64,000 bases of DNA, taken from the NCBI GenBank assembly GCA_019054805.1, contig JAHQIY010000006.1, positions 4,774,001 to 4,838,000 on the forward strand, read 5' to 3'. The notes beneath the pieces were generated by a model, which saw only the letters and a program-made list of their open reading frames with translations, was not told where the DNA came from and searched no databases. Position numbers and translations under genes: made by a program. Below are positions 11,824 to 22,032 of the stretch, one piece after another (position 1 is the stretch's first letter; every line of letters starts with the position of its first letter). Source of the DNA: Brachionus manjavacas. Taxonomy: Eukaryota; Rotifera; Eurotatoria; Ploima; Brachionidae.

Positions 11824-12068
11824 AGAATTCACATTTATACGTCCTATAGATAAAATCCAGATTATGATATTAAATTTTTATCAAATATCCCTTCATAGAT
11901 TATGATGCTTCGATTTAGTCAAATATTTTTTTTTAATTCAAAATGAATAAACATAAAAAAAAATTTTAATTTAAATATTTCCAAATTTTAGTTCAATAAA
12001 AATTAAATGTAATTTTAATCTTTTTTAATATAGTTTTTAATTATTTTTATTTAGAAAACGACACCATA
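11824..12068. other. Short AT-rich spacer
   Basis: About 245 bp between the LINE tail and the next gene. AT-rich, and it includes the presumed promoter and 5' leader of the downstream gene. Confidence 0.5.
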
Positions 12069-13472
12069 ATGACTGAAAAAATTGAAATAAACATAAATGA
12101 ACTAAACTTTAGTGACTTTCAGTCTTCAGCTGAAACAGAAATAGGAACTCAAGTGTTCGAGCGAATGTCCTCACTAAAAAACAAAATAGAAATTATTAAA
12201 AATGGCTATGAGCTTGGTTGTAAGAGAATCAATGATGAATGCTCACAGATTAAAGATCAAATTGATAAAACAGTATATTTATCAATAGTAGAAATATTAA
12301 AAAAGCGTCATATTATGTTTGAGGACATTGAATTTTATAAAAATGAGACCCTGTTGAATCTAAAGCAACAGTATGAAAGCAATCAAAATTTTGAAAAAAA
12401 TAAAAATATTTTAAACGAAACTTATGAAAAAATCGTGCAAGAATTTAACGAAGTTTATAGTGAAAATTCAAGTGAAAATGAGAAAATAAAAAAACTTTTG
12501 ACTGAAAAAATTAATATTTTAAACACAAAAATAAATGAATGCTGCCTATGGATAATGCCAAATCCGGTAGTTAATTTGGTATTCACCAAAAATGAGCCAG
12601 ATATTAGAGTTCCATTTATTGGTGACATATCCTACGATTCAGTGGATAAAACAGATATTTTCAATAAGCTGTCTGGTTTAAATAATACCATTCAGCAAAG
12701 GTTAGTTAAATTAGATCACTTAGTCGAAAAATGTATTCTAGTTAAGCATATTGGTCTAATATCTAAAAATAATGTGCTAATTTTGTATGAAAAAGTATTC
12801 GGTAAAGTTACATCTGTATTTATGAAAATTGCTTATTTTAATGGAACAGTTTTATATGAGCGCGAAGTTTGTAACATTGGCAGCTTGGTCAACTACTGTA
12901 TTTATTACAAGCACATTATTCTTGATTTTGAGATTGGAAAAAACCAGCACATCCTCCACCTGTATGATACCAAGCTAAAATTTATTCAAGAGAGTTGTAT
13001 CAATTATAAAATAGAATCTATTTTGATGAGTAATGATACTATATTAGTAATTTCAAATAAGCAGCCTTATGCTCACGAGTATGATTATGAGCTCAATAGT
13101 CTTAGATCATATGGACAAAAAAGTAAAGAAAAAAAGCCATTTTTTGTCAGAGATGAAATTTTTGCACTGACTGATCAAAAAATTTATGTTAAATATCAAA
13201 ATGAACTGAGGCTATTGTGCCGATTTAGTGGTGAATTAGTTTCAAAAATTTTCATCGATGGTCTAAAAACATCAAAAATTTATCTAGATTTTAATAAAGA
13301 AAAATATCTTGTGTTCAGTGAATTGAAAAAGTTGTGCTACTATAACCACAAAGGCGATTTGATTAAGTGCAATATAATTAAAACAAAAAGAGTTTTTAGC
13401 GAATTCCAGTATTCGAGAAGTGGTCATTTTGGATTTATTGATAATAAAAAAAATTTAATTTTAATTATTTAA
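12069..13472 (+). CDS. Coiled-coil protein with predicted beta-propeller C-terminus (TRIM/NHL-like without RING)
   Basis: An intronless 467-codon frame with normal codon structure. Residues about 35-165 are strongly helical and charged, with coiled-coil character (MSSLKNKIEIIKNGYELGC, SENEKIKKLLTEKINILNTK). From about residue 195 to the end the pattern is repeated short hydrophobic strands ending in polar turns (VKHIGLISKNNVLILYEKVF, HILHLYDTKLKF, EIFALTDQKIYVKYQNELRL, KLCYYNHKGDLIK), as in six-bladed propellers of the NHL/TRIM group. No RING or B-box Cys/His pattern is present, so it could be a TRIM-like protein that lost or never had its zinc domains. Function unknown. The single exon among multi-exon neighbours may mean retroposition or a lineage-specific gene family. 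The ATG at 12069 is the first in the frame. Confidence 0.75.
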   Translation: MTEKIEININELNFSDFQSSAETEIGTQVFERMSSLKNKIEIIKNGYELGCKRINDECSQIKDQIDKTVYLSIVEILKKRHIMFEDIEFYKNETLLNLKQQYESNQNFEKNKNILNETYEKIVQEFNEVYSENSSENEKIKKLLTEKINILNTKINECCLWIMPNPVVNLVFTKNEPDIRVPFIGDISYDSVDKTDIFNKLSGLNNTIQQRLVKLDHLVEKCILVKHIGLISKNNVLILYEKVFGKVTSVFMKIAYFNGTVLYEREVCNIGSLVNYCIYYKHIILDFEIGKNQHILHLYDTKLKFIQESCINYKIESILMSNDTILVISNKQPYAHEYDYELNSLRSYGQKSKEKKPFFVRDEIFALTDQKIYVKYQNELRLLCRFSGELVSKIFIDGLKTSKIYLDFNKEKYLVFSELKKLCYYNHKGDLIKCNIIKTKRVFSEFQYSRSGHFGFIDNKKNLILII

Positions 13473-13763
13473 ATTTTTCTGAAATAAAAACATTTGCTAT
13501 TATTAATTATTCTTTTTGTTTTTATTTATAATCACAAGTAAAAATGAATATTTCATAATGGACTGCCTTATATGTTGCCTTCAATACGGACAAGGATTTT
13601 TATTCCAATACAAAAATGTGTACTTAAAAAAACGTCCGTAAATTAAAATTGATTTATTTTATTAAATTAAATTAAATTAAATTAAATTTTTTTTTAATAT
13701 GCAACATAATTTGTGTATACTTAATTGAAATAAGCGCCCTAAAAAAATTGTAAAAGGAATTGG

Positions 13764-13957
13764 TTTAATTTTTTGTGTTTGAATTACAAAATGTATCCAA
13801 ATTTGAAATAACATTAAAAAAGTGCGATGTTTCAAATTATTTTTTCAGTCTCAAATAAAAAATTAATTTTAAGTTAATATTTCAAGCATGAAAAACTTGG
13901 TGTTTTTTATGAATTTTGACTTTAGGTTTGTGATATGATGATCTTTAAAGATTATAT
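13764..13957 (+). repeat. Left arm of outer inverted repeat
   Basis: Reads from TTTGTGTTTGAATTAC through GTTTCAAATTATTTTTTCAG to GATCTTTAAAGATTATAT, and matches the reverse complement of 17185-17379 with few differences (for example CTTTAAAG here against CCTTAAAG there). Confidence 0.85.
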
Positions 13958-14214
13958 TTGTAATTTTATTTGATTTGTAATGGTATTTAAAATGTAATCT
14001 TTTATTATGTAATTCTATTTTTGTATTCTTGCATATTTTTTCTTTGTAAAATTCTTGTACATAATACTTACTTAGATTAAATTAAACAATGACTCTTACT
14101 GAACTAAAAAAAAAAAATAATGTATTTGTCTGTTATTTTCCATCTTTCTGTCCAATTTCGGCTACCATAGATGTTCTCCTAGTAGGTCATCTCCACAAGC
14201 TTGCTTGCTGTAGC

Positions 14215-14317
<103 letters not shown>

Positions 14318-14634
14318 GTTAATATTGAAAGCATTTTCATATTGAAATTAAACTCTTTAGTGAAATAGAATGAGTTTTATTTTTATTTTAAAATCTGAAA
14401 AAAATATTGAAAATTCTTTTTTAATTTTTAAATAATTCATTTATTTATTTTTTCCCCAGCAAATGCTCATTCAGACTAGAAACATATGAAAAAACTAAAA
14501 ATATATTAAATAATATAAAATTAAATAAATAACAAGAATAAAAATGAGCATTAAAAAGAAAAAAAAATAGATAATTAATTCGTTTTGATTAAATTTTATA
14601 TTCAATCATTAAAAAACTGGATTTAGTCGGTTAG

Positions 14635-14701
14635 GTGAACCATAGTTCACTTATTATCCGAAATATTTTGTTCTCAAGTTTTGTGAACTATTAGTTCACC
14701 T
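14635..14701. repeat. Paired GTGAAC...GTTCAC palindromes, left side
   Basis: Two imperfectly spaced palindromes, GTGAAC-4-GTTCAC (about 14636-14651) and GTGAAC-5-GTTCAC (about 14683-14699), lie 31 bases apart. The same pair with one substitution each occurs in inverted order at 16975-17040. They are candidate transposase-binding sites of the outer element. Confidence 0.7.
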
Positions 14702-14957
14702 AATTTTTTTGTTTAAATAAGAATTAGACAAAAGATTTTTAGATTATGCGAACAAATTGAATAAAGCTCAAAATTTAATAGAATGCCTTATTCTCGAAAC
14801 TGAAATAAAAATTATTTAATAGTTTTTAGGTTTTTTTTTTTGGAGAAGCTTTAGAAATAGAATTTTCTCTGATCTGGTTTACTTGGTATTACTCTTTCCA
14901 TAATCCCAAATACCTAAATGCGCTCTCTCCTTAAATCTTTGCCTTTCAGCATTAATA

Positions 14958-15000
14958 TGTTACAGTAAAATTGTCAAATACGTTATTTTGTAAAATTACT
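14958..15000 (+). repeat. Ginger-like left terminal inverted repeat
   Basis: Begins TGTTACAGTAAAATT and includes ATACGTTATTTTGTAAAATT. Pairs with 16757-16799 at 39/43 positions and is preceded by the AATA target duplication. Confidence 0.9.
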
Positions 15001-15176
15001 AATGCCTTAGGAAATATGTAAAATAAATTTCATTGTAATAATTTACTAGTAATTTTATAAAGTTACTAATCAAATAGTAATTTTGTTAAGCTCTGATTTA
15101 ACTTTAGTAATTTACTACAATTGCTTTTAGTAATTTTCTAAAAAAAATAAGTAAAAGATTCAAATAAATAAAAAAA

Positions 15177-16630
15177 TGAATTTAAAAAAGCAAATGGATT
15201 TTGTTATTGATCGTTTCGATGGTAACTGATGTTGCCCAAGCTCAACTGTTAGACGTCGATCAAGAGCGAGTACAAAAAGAAAAATTTTATACAGTTTTTG
15301 AAACTGTATCAATCGAAGAGCAGCTACAAAACCCGAATAAAAACAAGAAAAAAACAAGGACAGTAACGAAACTGGAGGAGTACGAAGAACTAATTAAGCA
15401 AATCGAACATGCCAAAAGCAAAACAACTATTAAAACAAATAGAGAATATTATTTATTGAAAAAATATGATATATTGGTCGTTGGCGAAACCAAAAAAATT
15501 ATTGTAAAGCAAAAAAATCCAGATTCACCTATGCGATTTTTAGTACCATATGAAAATATTTTCGATACAATTTATAGAATACACCATCAAGTTGGACATA
15601 AGGCTAGAGATGTAATGTTGAACGCATGTGAGAAAAACCATCTGAATATTACAGTTGACATGATTTCAGGTTTTTTCAATTTTTTTTCTCTTTTTGACTG
15701 TGTTAACTTTTTACCTGGAAAAATATCAAAAATTAATTATAATTAATTAAGCATTTATCAATACGTGTGAACAATGTATTTTAAATCGCAAAAGAAGCAA
15801 GACTACAGGAATTGTAGTTAAGCCAATAACGAGTGAAAATTTCAACTCGAGAGCTCAGATGGACTTAATAGACATGCAGACCCTACCTGACGGGGAATAC
15901 AAGTGGTTAATGGTTTATCAGGATCATTTTAAAAAATTTGTGTTATTACGACCGTTAAAGTTTAAGACAGCAATTGAAGTAGCACATGCTCTATTGGACG
16001 TTTTTTCAATTTTAGGAGTTCCTTTTATGCTACAATCTGATAATGGACGTGAGTTTAGAAATCAAATCGTATTAGCTTTTAAGCAAATGTGGCCAGAAAT
16101 GTCACTTGTTCATGGCCGAGCACGTCATCCACAATCTCAAGGTAGTGTGGAGAGGGCTAATGCCGACATCAAAAAAATGTTAGCTACCTGGATGAGAGAG
16201 AATAAGTCTAAAAAGTGGGCTTTGGGATTGAAATTTATTCAGTTGAAAAAAAACCATACTTACCACTCAGGTATAAAATGTACCCCTTATAAGGCAATTT
16301 TCGGAATTGAAACTCCTTTAGGGTTAACTTCAACTTCGATAATTTGCTTCTGGGGCTGGAGTATTAAATACCTTGTTTGCCCGGAATTGTTTTGAGTTAA
16401 TTAAGGATTGTGTTGTTGATTTTCAAGTCAAGTTAGATAAAAGTTTAAGTGTTCGTGAAGCAGTTAGTCAGCTATCTATTGGCGGAGGCCAAGGTATGGT
16501 AAAATGTAACTGTACAAGTCAATGTTTAACTAATAGATGCAGTTGCAAAAAGGTGGTTTATTGTGCAATTCAAGATGTCACGGTGGAAACTCATCTTGTA
16601 AAAACAAATAAAATTATTTTACTAATTTAC
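15177..16630 (+). pseudogene. Ginger-like integrase transposase (KRBA2-like), decayed
   Basis: The enzyme would cut and join the element's ends. The first exon (ending 15669) has the HHCC-type N-terminus: IYRIHHQVGHKARDVML, then CEQCILNRKR after an 84-bp intron (15670-15753). The core has D in QMDLIDMQ, D in MLQSDNGREF and E in PQSQGSVERANADIKK, with 36 residues between the last two. The conserved tail CNCTSQCLTNRCSCKK is followed by a Cys-rich end. Breaks: the ATG at 15177 (MNLKKQMDFVIDRFDGN) runs into a stop where the frame shifts; a shift near 16340-16380 separates core and tail; and another near 16575 puts CHGGNSSCKN in a different frame. The copy is therefore non-functional. Confidence 0.85.
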
Positions 16631-16756
16631 TAAACATTAAAATATGTTTAAGTAATTTACTAAAACTTTTGAGTTATTTACTAAAAAAAATAAAAAGTCA
16701 GGAAATCATTAAAACTTTATTTTATTTTATATATTTGACACTTTTACTGGTCACTC

Positions 16757-16799
16757 AGTAATTTTACAAAATAACGTATTTTACAAAATTACGGTAACA
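16757..16799 (-). repeat. Ginger-like right terminal inverted repeat
   Basis: Ends TTACGGTAACA, complementary to the left end. The AATA target duplication follows at 16800-16803. Confidence 0.9.
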
Positions 16800-16969
16800 A
16801 ATATATTAAATTAAAGAAAATTAAAATTTATTTTTCACCCTTCAAGTGTTTGACTTTGAGGAACAAAGATTCATCTATTTCGCAAAATTTACCTACTTCG
16901 CCAGACTTTAAATTTTCTATGTAATTATTTTTTCTGTCATATTTTTTATCATTACATTAGCTTTTTTAA

Positions 16970-17045
16970 ATTAGGTGAACTAATAGTTCATAAAACCTGA
17001 GAACAAGAATCGTTCCAGTAACAGGTGAACCATAGTTTACCTCGC
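16970..17045. repeat. Right inner inverted segment with GTGAAC palindromes
   Basis: Diverged inverted copy of 14622-14705. It holds GTGAAC-TAATA-GTTCAT and GTGAAC-CATA-GTTTAC, each differing by one base from the left-side palindromes. Confidence 0.65.
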
Positions 17046-17184
17046 TGACAAAAACCCGAAAAACTTTGTTTTCATCTTATAGAATTTTGACTTTAGTGAT
17101 AATTTACTTTCGTTTGGTGCTTTTTAACAAATACTCAATTGATAAAAAATTGAAAACAGAAAGTAGATAGCTTTTTAAACTACA

Positions 17185-17379
17185 TATAATCTTTAAGGAT
17201 CATCATATCACAAACCTAAAGTCAAAATTCATAAAAAACACCAAGTTTTTCATGCTTGAAATATTAACTTAAAATTAATTTTTTATTTGAGACTGAAAAA
17301 ATAATTTGAAACATCGCACTTTTTTAATGTTATTTCAACATTGGATACATTTTGTAATTCAAACACCAAAAATTAAAAA
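17185..17379 (-). repeat. Right arm of outer inverted repeat
   Basis: Reverse complement of 13764-13957, almost identical over the inner part. It supports a single element spanning both arms. Confidence 0.85.
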
Positions 17380-17501
17380 AATTTAATAAAAATAATTCTA
17401 AAAATCAAGTGAAGAGAACGAAAATTTAGATGATAATTTTATTTTTTTTAAAACTGCTAAATTAAAAACTTTTGTTCTTGTTTTTAAATTGAAATTCTTT
17501 A

Positions 17502-17607
17502 TTTTGATCAACCCGATGCAGTAACTTATGTGTCAGATCGGAGCCATTGCTCAAAAAGGTACTGAAAAAGGAAATAAGCGCCTCCCCATTTTCCGCTAGA
17601 ATGGAAA
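17502..17607 (-). repeat. SINE fragment (body only), copy 1
   Basis: On the minus strand this reads ATGGGGAGGCGC...AGTACCTTTTTGAGCAA...CTCCGATCTGACACA...ACTGCATCG. The same order and sequence occur in copies at 37.6 kb and 41.0 kb. The tRNA-like head is absent, so the copy is truncated. Confidence 0.75.
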
Positions 17608-18510
17608 AGAGACAATTTTAATTAGAATTTAGTCACAGCTCGAATAAATGTAATTAATATTGTTATAGAGAGCGTGTCTTATCAGTCAATAAAATTTTTT
17701 TTTGATAATTTTAGAATACTCTCATTGAGTAAGGATTTATTTTTAAAAAAATAAAAAAAAATATCTAGGCAGTTTGGATTTAGAAGGAAATTCTTAATTG
17801 TTTATAACGTTGATTTTGATGATAACTGAAAATTTTGCTAAAATTTATTTCGATCATTTGAAGAAATTGCAGAATATAAAAAAATCCATCGTGTCATTTA
17901 ACACATACTGACCTATGAGTATCTTCAACACGTTGTCACACCAAAAAATGAGTAATCAAAGCTTTAATGCCCAAAAAATAAAACCTTAAGTAAACTAAGT
18001 AATAAAAAGTCCTTTTCAATTACTTATAATTTTTTTATCGATCAATTATTTTATTAATTTACTAATCATAATTTTTTTTTACAAATCCCAATGGAGAAAA
18101 TATTTTTTTACTCAGGAAGCTATAAAATAAAGTTTAAACTCTGAAGAAAAACCTAAATATTTCACTGTGGTAGCTAAAACGAGTTATTTTTCAGCTTTTG
18201 GAAGCTCTTGCAGTAAATCAATCTTTTTGAATGCTATTCATCCAACATTTAAATCCATCTTAAAATTAAAAGACTTAAAAAATTAAGCTTTATCCAAGCA
18301 TAAAGAAAGTTTGGATACAAAAATTGTTCCGAAATAACGAAAACTTGATAGAACGAGCTGTTTTTAAAATCTGCTTTATCATTTTCTTAAGAAAAAAAAC
18401 TTCATTTAACTCGAAATTGTCAACTCAAAAACCATTACAGAGGACAATGTTGAAAGTGATTCAGATATCGAAAAAATTTCCAAATCAGAAAAAACACCTA
18501 TAAGTTAAAA
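17608..18510. other. AT-rich region, possibly decayed transposase
   Basis: About 900 bp of AT-rich sequence with scattered short frames. It lies directly upstream of the Tigger-like C-terminal remnant, so it is probably eroded transposase or host spacer; no catalytic motif could be read. Confidence 0.3.
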
Positions 18511-18660
18511 GATGCAATTGATCGAATTAATGATCTAAAATATTTTTTGAATAAAAAGGAAGATTATTCAAACATCGTTGATTTTTTATTTAATATTGAA
18601 GATATTGTAATTGAAAAATGTAATACAAAACATACATCTATTTCTGATTTTCTCAAATAA
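18511..18660 (+). pseudogene. C-terminal remnant of a pogo/Tigger-like transposase
   Basis: An open stretch reads DAIDRINDLKYFLNK, then DYSNIVDFLFNIEDIV and SISDFLK before a stop at 18658-18660. Acidic helical tails ending just before the right terminal repeat are usual in Tigger-type (DDE) proteins. The assignment rests mainly on the pogo/Tigger-like terminal repeat that follows 125 bp downstream; the catalytic core is not recognisable. Confidence 0.5.
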
Positions 18661-18763
18661 TTTTTATTTTGTTAACCATTAGGTTATTTTTGTTAAATAA
18701 AATTTTAGAGACCAAAAAAAGTTTTGTCCATCGTTTGTAATGGGATTTCGATACAACGAGCAG

Positions 18764-18808
18764 GATAATTTCCAACCGACTTGCTCGTTATATTGAGGTT
18801 CGACTGTA
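18764..18808. repeat. Right terminal inverted repeat of a pogo/Tigger-like element
   Basis: Ends in GAGGTTCGACTG followed by TA, i.e. CAGTCGAACCTC in inward orientation, a typical Tigger terminus with TA target. An internal near-repeat (ATACAACGAG, GCTCGTTATATTGAGG) precedes it. No left partner was found within the preceding 1.3 kb, so the element is truncated or its left end is eroded. Confidence 0.6.
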
Positions 18809-19775
18809 GAGGAAAAGATTAAAAGGGATAGCATGGAAAAAATTAATAAATTCTTAAAATATCGGTCTTCGAATGAAGAAAAACTAGTGATGAAACTGAA
18901 TTAGTTTTTAATTAGTTTTTAGTTTTTTAATTTAAAACGTTTTCATCAAAACAGCGATTTTCTGGTACTGGGTAAATTGTATGGGACTATCGTAATTAAG
19001 TAAGTAGAGAAAATGATAAGATGCCAAAATCTGACATAATGGAAATTCAATTTAAACAATATAAAATACTGAATCAATAATTTTTTATTGTCAAATTTTA
19101 ATTCGAATATTTTAAGATTTAATTTTTTATGAAACTTAAGTGATTAAATTTTCAAGTTTAATTTTCAAATAGTTTATTTTATAAATAATTATTATATTCA
19201 AACATGATTTTCATTCGAAAGATTTTTTTCTGAAATTTAATTTCAATTATAAATTAAAAAAATTAAACTTTTCTGATTTAATTAAAAGTATACTATAAAG
19301 AAAATCAATGATTGGAATGATTAGTGTTTAAATTTAAATTTAAACGTTCTGATATTAAACAAAAAAAAAATTCTCGAACTAAAATTCTAAAAATATAAAG
19401 TTTTGGTTCTAATGAAAAGATTAATCAATATAGACAAATTTCAAAGTTGTGTTTTGGTTGAAAATTTTCATTATATCTATCGGATATTTTTAAATTTCTA
19501 AAAAAAAGATATCAAACAAAGATACATGCTCATTTTTCTTTGATTATGTGATACCTGCTATTTTAATAACCATATTCAAATTGACTCAATAAAGTAAGGT
19601 GCTTTAAAAATACCTTGAATTATTCATAATTTCAAAATTATTTATAAAAAACTCAAAAAAAGCTTAATGTTTTTCAGATTATTTTATTCTTTTACTTTTA
19701 TTTTAAAATTCATTTAAAAATCTAATTTATGCCAAAATTTCATTAAAAACTTTTACGAAAATTTTTTTATTTAAT
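18809..19775. other. AT-rich spacer
   Basis: Nearly 1 kb of AT-rich sequence without recognisable genes or repeats, upstream of the small CYSTM-like gene. Confidence 0.5.
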
Positions 19776-20091
19776 ATGGCGTAAGTTTTTAGATTATTTT
19801 TAAAAATTGATTCTAAAAATAAAAAAATTTAAGTGTAAGCGAGAATGATGTAAAAATTCAAACTACTAATGTATCCCAACCACCACCAAGCTCAGTCGTT
19901 TACGTTCAGAGAGAAGAAGAATCCAGCGCTAGAAAATGCTGGAATAGCTTATTCTGCTGTTGTCAAGCATGTAAATTTTGCCTTTTACTCTAAAAAAAAT
20001 TTGAACTATATTTATTCTTCAAGTTGTGATTGCTGATGGCTGTTTGCGGTGTTTGTGTTGCTGCTGCGAGTTAGTTGACTGTCTCACATAG
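19776..20091 (+). CDS. Small CYSTM-like cysteine-rich tail-anchored protein (69 aa, three exons)
   Basis: Hand-assembled from three exons. Exon 1 has only five coding bases (ATGGC, 19776-19780) before a consensus GTAAGT donor. Exon 2 is 19834-19970 and exon 3 is 20024-20091. The joined frame is 210 bp with one stop and gives MAVSENDVKI..., a Pro/Ser segment (SQPPPSSVVYVQ), then KCWNSLFCCCQAFVIADGCL and RCLCCCCELVDCLT at the C-terminus. The Cys-dense terminal block resembles the CYSTM module, a short Cys-rich membrane-associated C-terminus found in small stress-linked eukaryotic proteins. Membrane association through palmitoylation or a short helix is inferred. Exon 1 is the least certain part; exons 2 and 3 stand out in codon-like composition against the AT-rich flanks. 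Confidence 0.72.
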
Positions 20092-22032
20092 AATTCTAAT
20101 AAAAAATAATTCTAAATTTTAATTATGCATTTTTAATTGATTTTTAATAAAAATATTTGCTAACTTGTTTTTTGATTTCGATGAATTTAAAAAGAAAATT
20201 TTAAATATTTAGCTCATTTAAATTTATAACTGTTTAAATAATTGCAAGGTTCGGAAGTTAATTAAAAATATGTTTCTTTGAAAATAATTACTGTTCATCT
20301 AGTTTAGTAGCTTATTATTCCTAATCCAATTTTTTATGCAACAAAAAATTGTCAGGATTCAATTTAATCAATTAATTGGAAGAGTTAATCTTTTTAACAA
20401 AACTCGCAATCCAAAAAATACTTGAAACTTTAGATGAGGTAAATTAAATTTTTAGAATCATTTTATTATCAATTTTTAAGTCTATAAGTTTATTTCTGTA
20501 AGTTCCTAGATGAAAAGCAATCATTTGGAAAAGATAAATTCCTAAAATTTAAGCAGATTTTTATCGATTTCATCATGAAACTAGAAACAGAATTGAAGTA
20601 TGATCAATTACATGATTGTTAGTTATATAATAAATTTCAAATGTCTTCACTTTATAATTCTATTGAATAGTTAAATTTGGTTAGAGTCTGTAATTTTTGC
20701 AAATGGAATCAAAATAGCTGGAGAATTTTTCATGAAAACGCCCTAACACATTAATAGCTCTGAAATCAAATGTTTTAAGAAAATTAAAAAAATAAATAAA
20801 ATCAATACAAAGTTAGAGTTAAGAAATATCCTTGATGGGAAAGAACGTTTGTTTAGCTCTAATTGTATTTAAATTGACGAAAAAAAATTTTTTGTCGGCT
20901 TTTGAAAAGTTTATAAAAAACACCCGGGATTTATGCATTAAAGATTTTTAAGCTGTTCTAGGTAAAATTTCTAAATTAAAATTTTAAATAAATAATGGAT
21001 TCATTTTTTCAGAATATAATTCATTCCTGAAAATTTTTTGGAAAATTCTTTAGAAATTTTATTTAGTTTTTATTTAGTACCAAATTAAAATCAATTTATT
21101 TTTTTTTTGAGACTCAACTTAAAAAAACATCTCAATCTGAGAAGTTTCCCTTTGTAAATATAACTTCAAAGATTTACTTAAAAAACGTTTTTACATAATT
21201 ATTCTATTAAATGTCATCTAATCAAGGAAAAATCCCGTTTAAAAAAAGAAAATCAATTTCATATAATCCTTAATTTTTTACATGACAAATGATATGTGTC
21301 TGCTTACTTCATCTAGGTCTATTTCATTCGAATTTTTTTGATTTCTTTAATGTGAATTAATTCAATTCTAAATTACATCGAAAATATCGAGTTCAAAGCT
21401 TTATAAATAATACGAGATTATTCCGAGCTTTGTTTTTGAAGATTATTAAATATTTATTAAACAAGGAATAAAAATGGTTTTTGGCATTGATTTCGAAAAT
21501 TAAATTGTCTAATATTTTGTATTATTAGCTATTTCCTTCCTTTTCACCATATGTAATTTCAGGCAAAAATCAATCCTGTTAATTCATCTTTATTTTCTTT
21601 GAGCGGAATACAAAAAAAGATCGATTGAAAGATTTAGTAGCTTTTTATAGTCAATTAATGATGTGATTGAAACACAAACTAGGTACCAATGCTGCTTGGT
21701 ATAGATTTTTTAATAAAGCTTCCTTTAACAAACCAATTTTTTAATTATTTCACCAAATGTAATCACAAATATTTGAATTTAATATGCTCATGAATTAGAT
21801 TTATTATAACCAATTTAATTAAATTCGGATCAGGCCTTGCTTTAGCTGTTTTTGTGCTCACGATAAAACGAAAAGTAAATTTTAAATCAAGCTTTCAATT
21901 TTTACAAGTAAAACAGGATTTATTAACCATCTAGTTTTTTCTAATAAGGTGCTTAGATTGCAGATATGAATTTTGTAATTTTTTTTAAAAAGTTAATTTG
22001 ATTTGAAATTTTAGAAAATAAAAAAAATTAAA
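20092..22032. other. AT-rich spacer
   Basis: About 1.9 kb with no supported gene. A short stretch around 20540-20640 has weakly coding-like composition but stops quickly in all frames. Confidence 0.5.

Larger units (their letters stand above)
14958..16799 (+). mobile_element. Ginger-like DNA transposon (integrase-type transposase) with TIRs and 4-bp TSD
   Basis: Terminal inverted repeats 14958-15000 and 16757-16799 match at 39 of 43 positions. They start TGTTAC(A/C)GTAA and end in CA, the usual terminal dinucleotide for retroviral-type integrases. The four bases on each side are identical (AATA at 14954-14957 and 16800-16803), a clean target-site duplication of the size known for Ginger1 elements. 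Motifs resembling AGTAATTTACTA recur just inside both ends. The interior encodes a broken integrase-type transposase with an HHCC zinc site, a D,D,E core and a C-terminal Cys-rich motif. There is no reverse transcriptase and there are no LTRs, which rules out a Ty3/gypsy element. Confidence 0.88.

Noticed and set aside
15201-16633. Reading the integrase as part of a retrovirus or Ty3/gypsy element
   Set aside because: No reverse transcriptase, protease or LTRs are present; the short TIRs and 4-bp duplication fit a Ginger DNA transposon.
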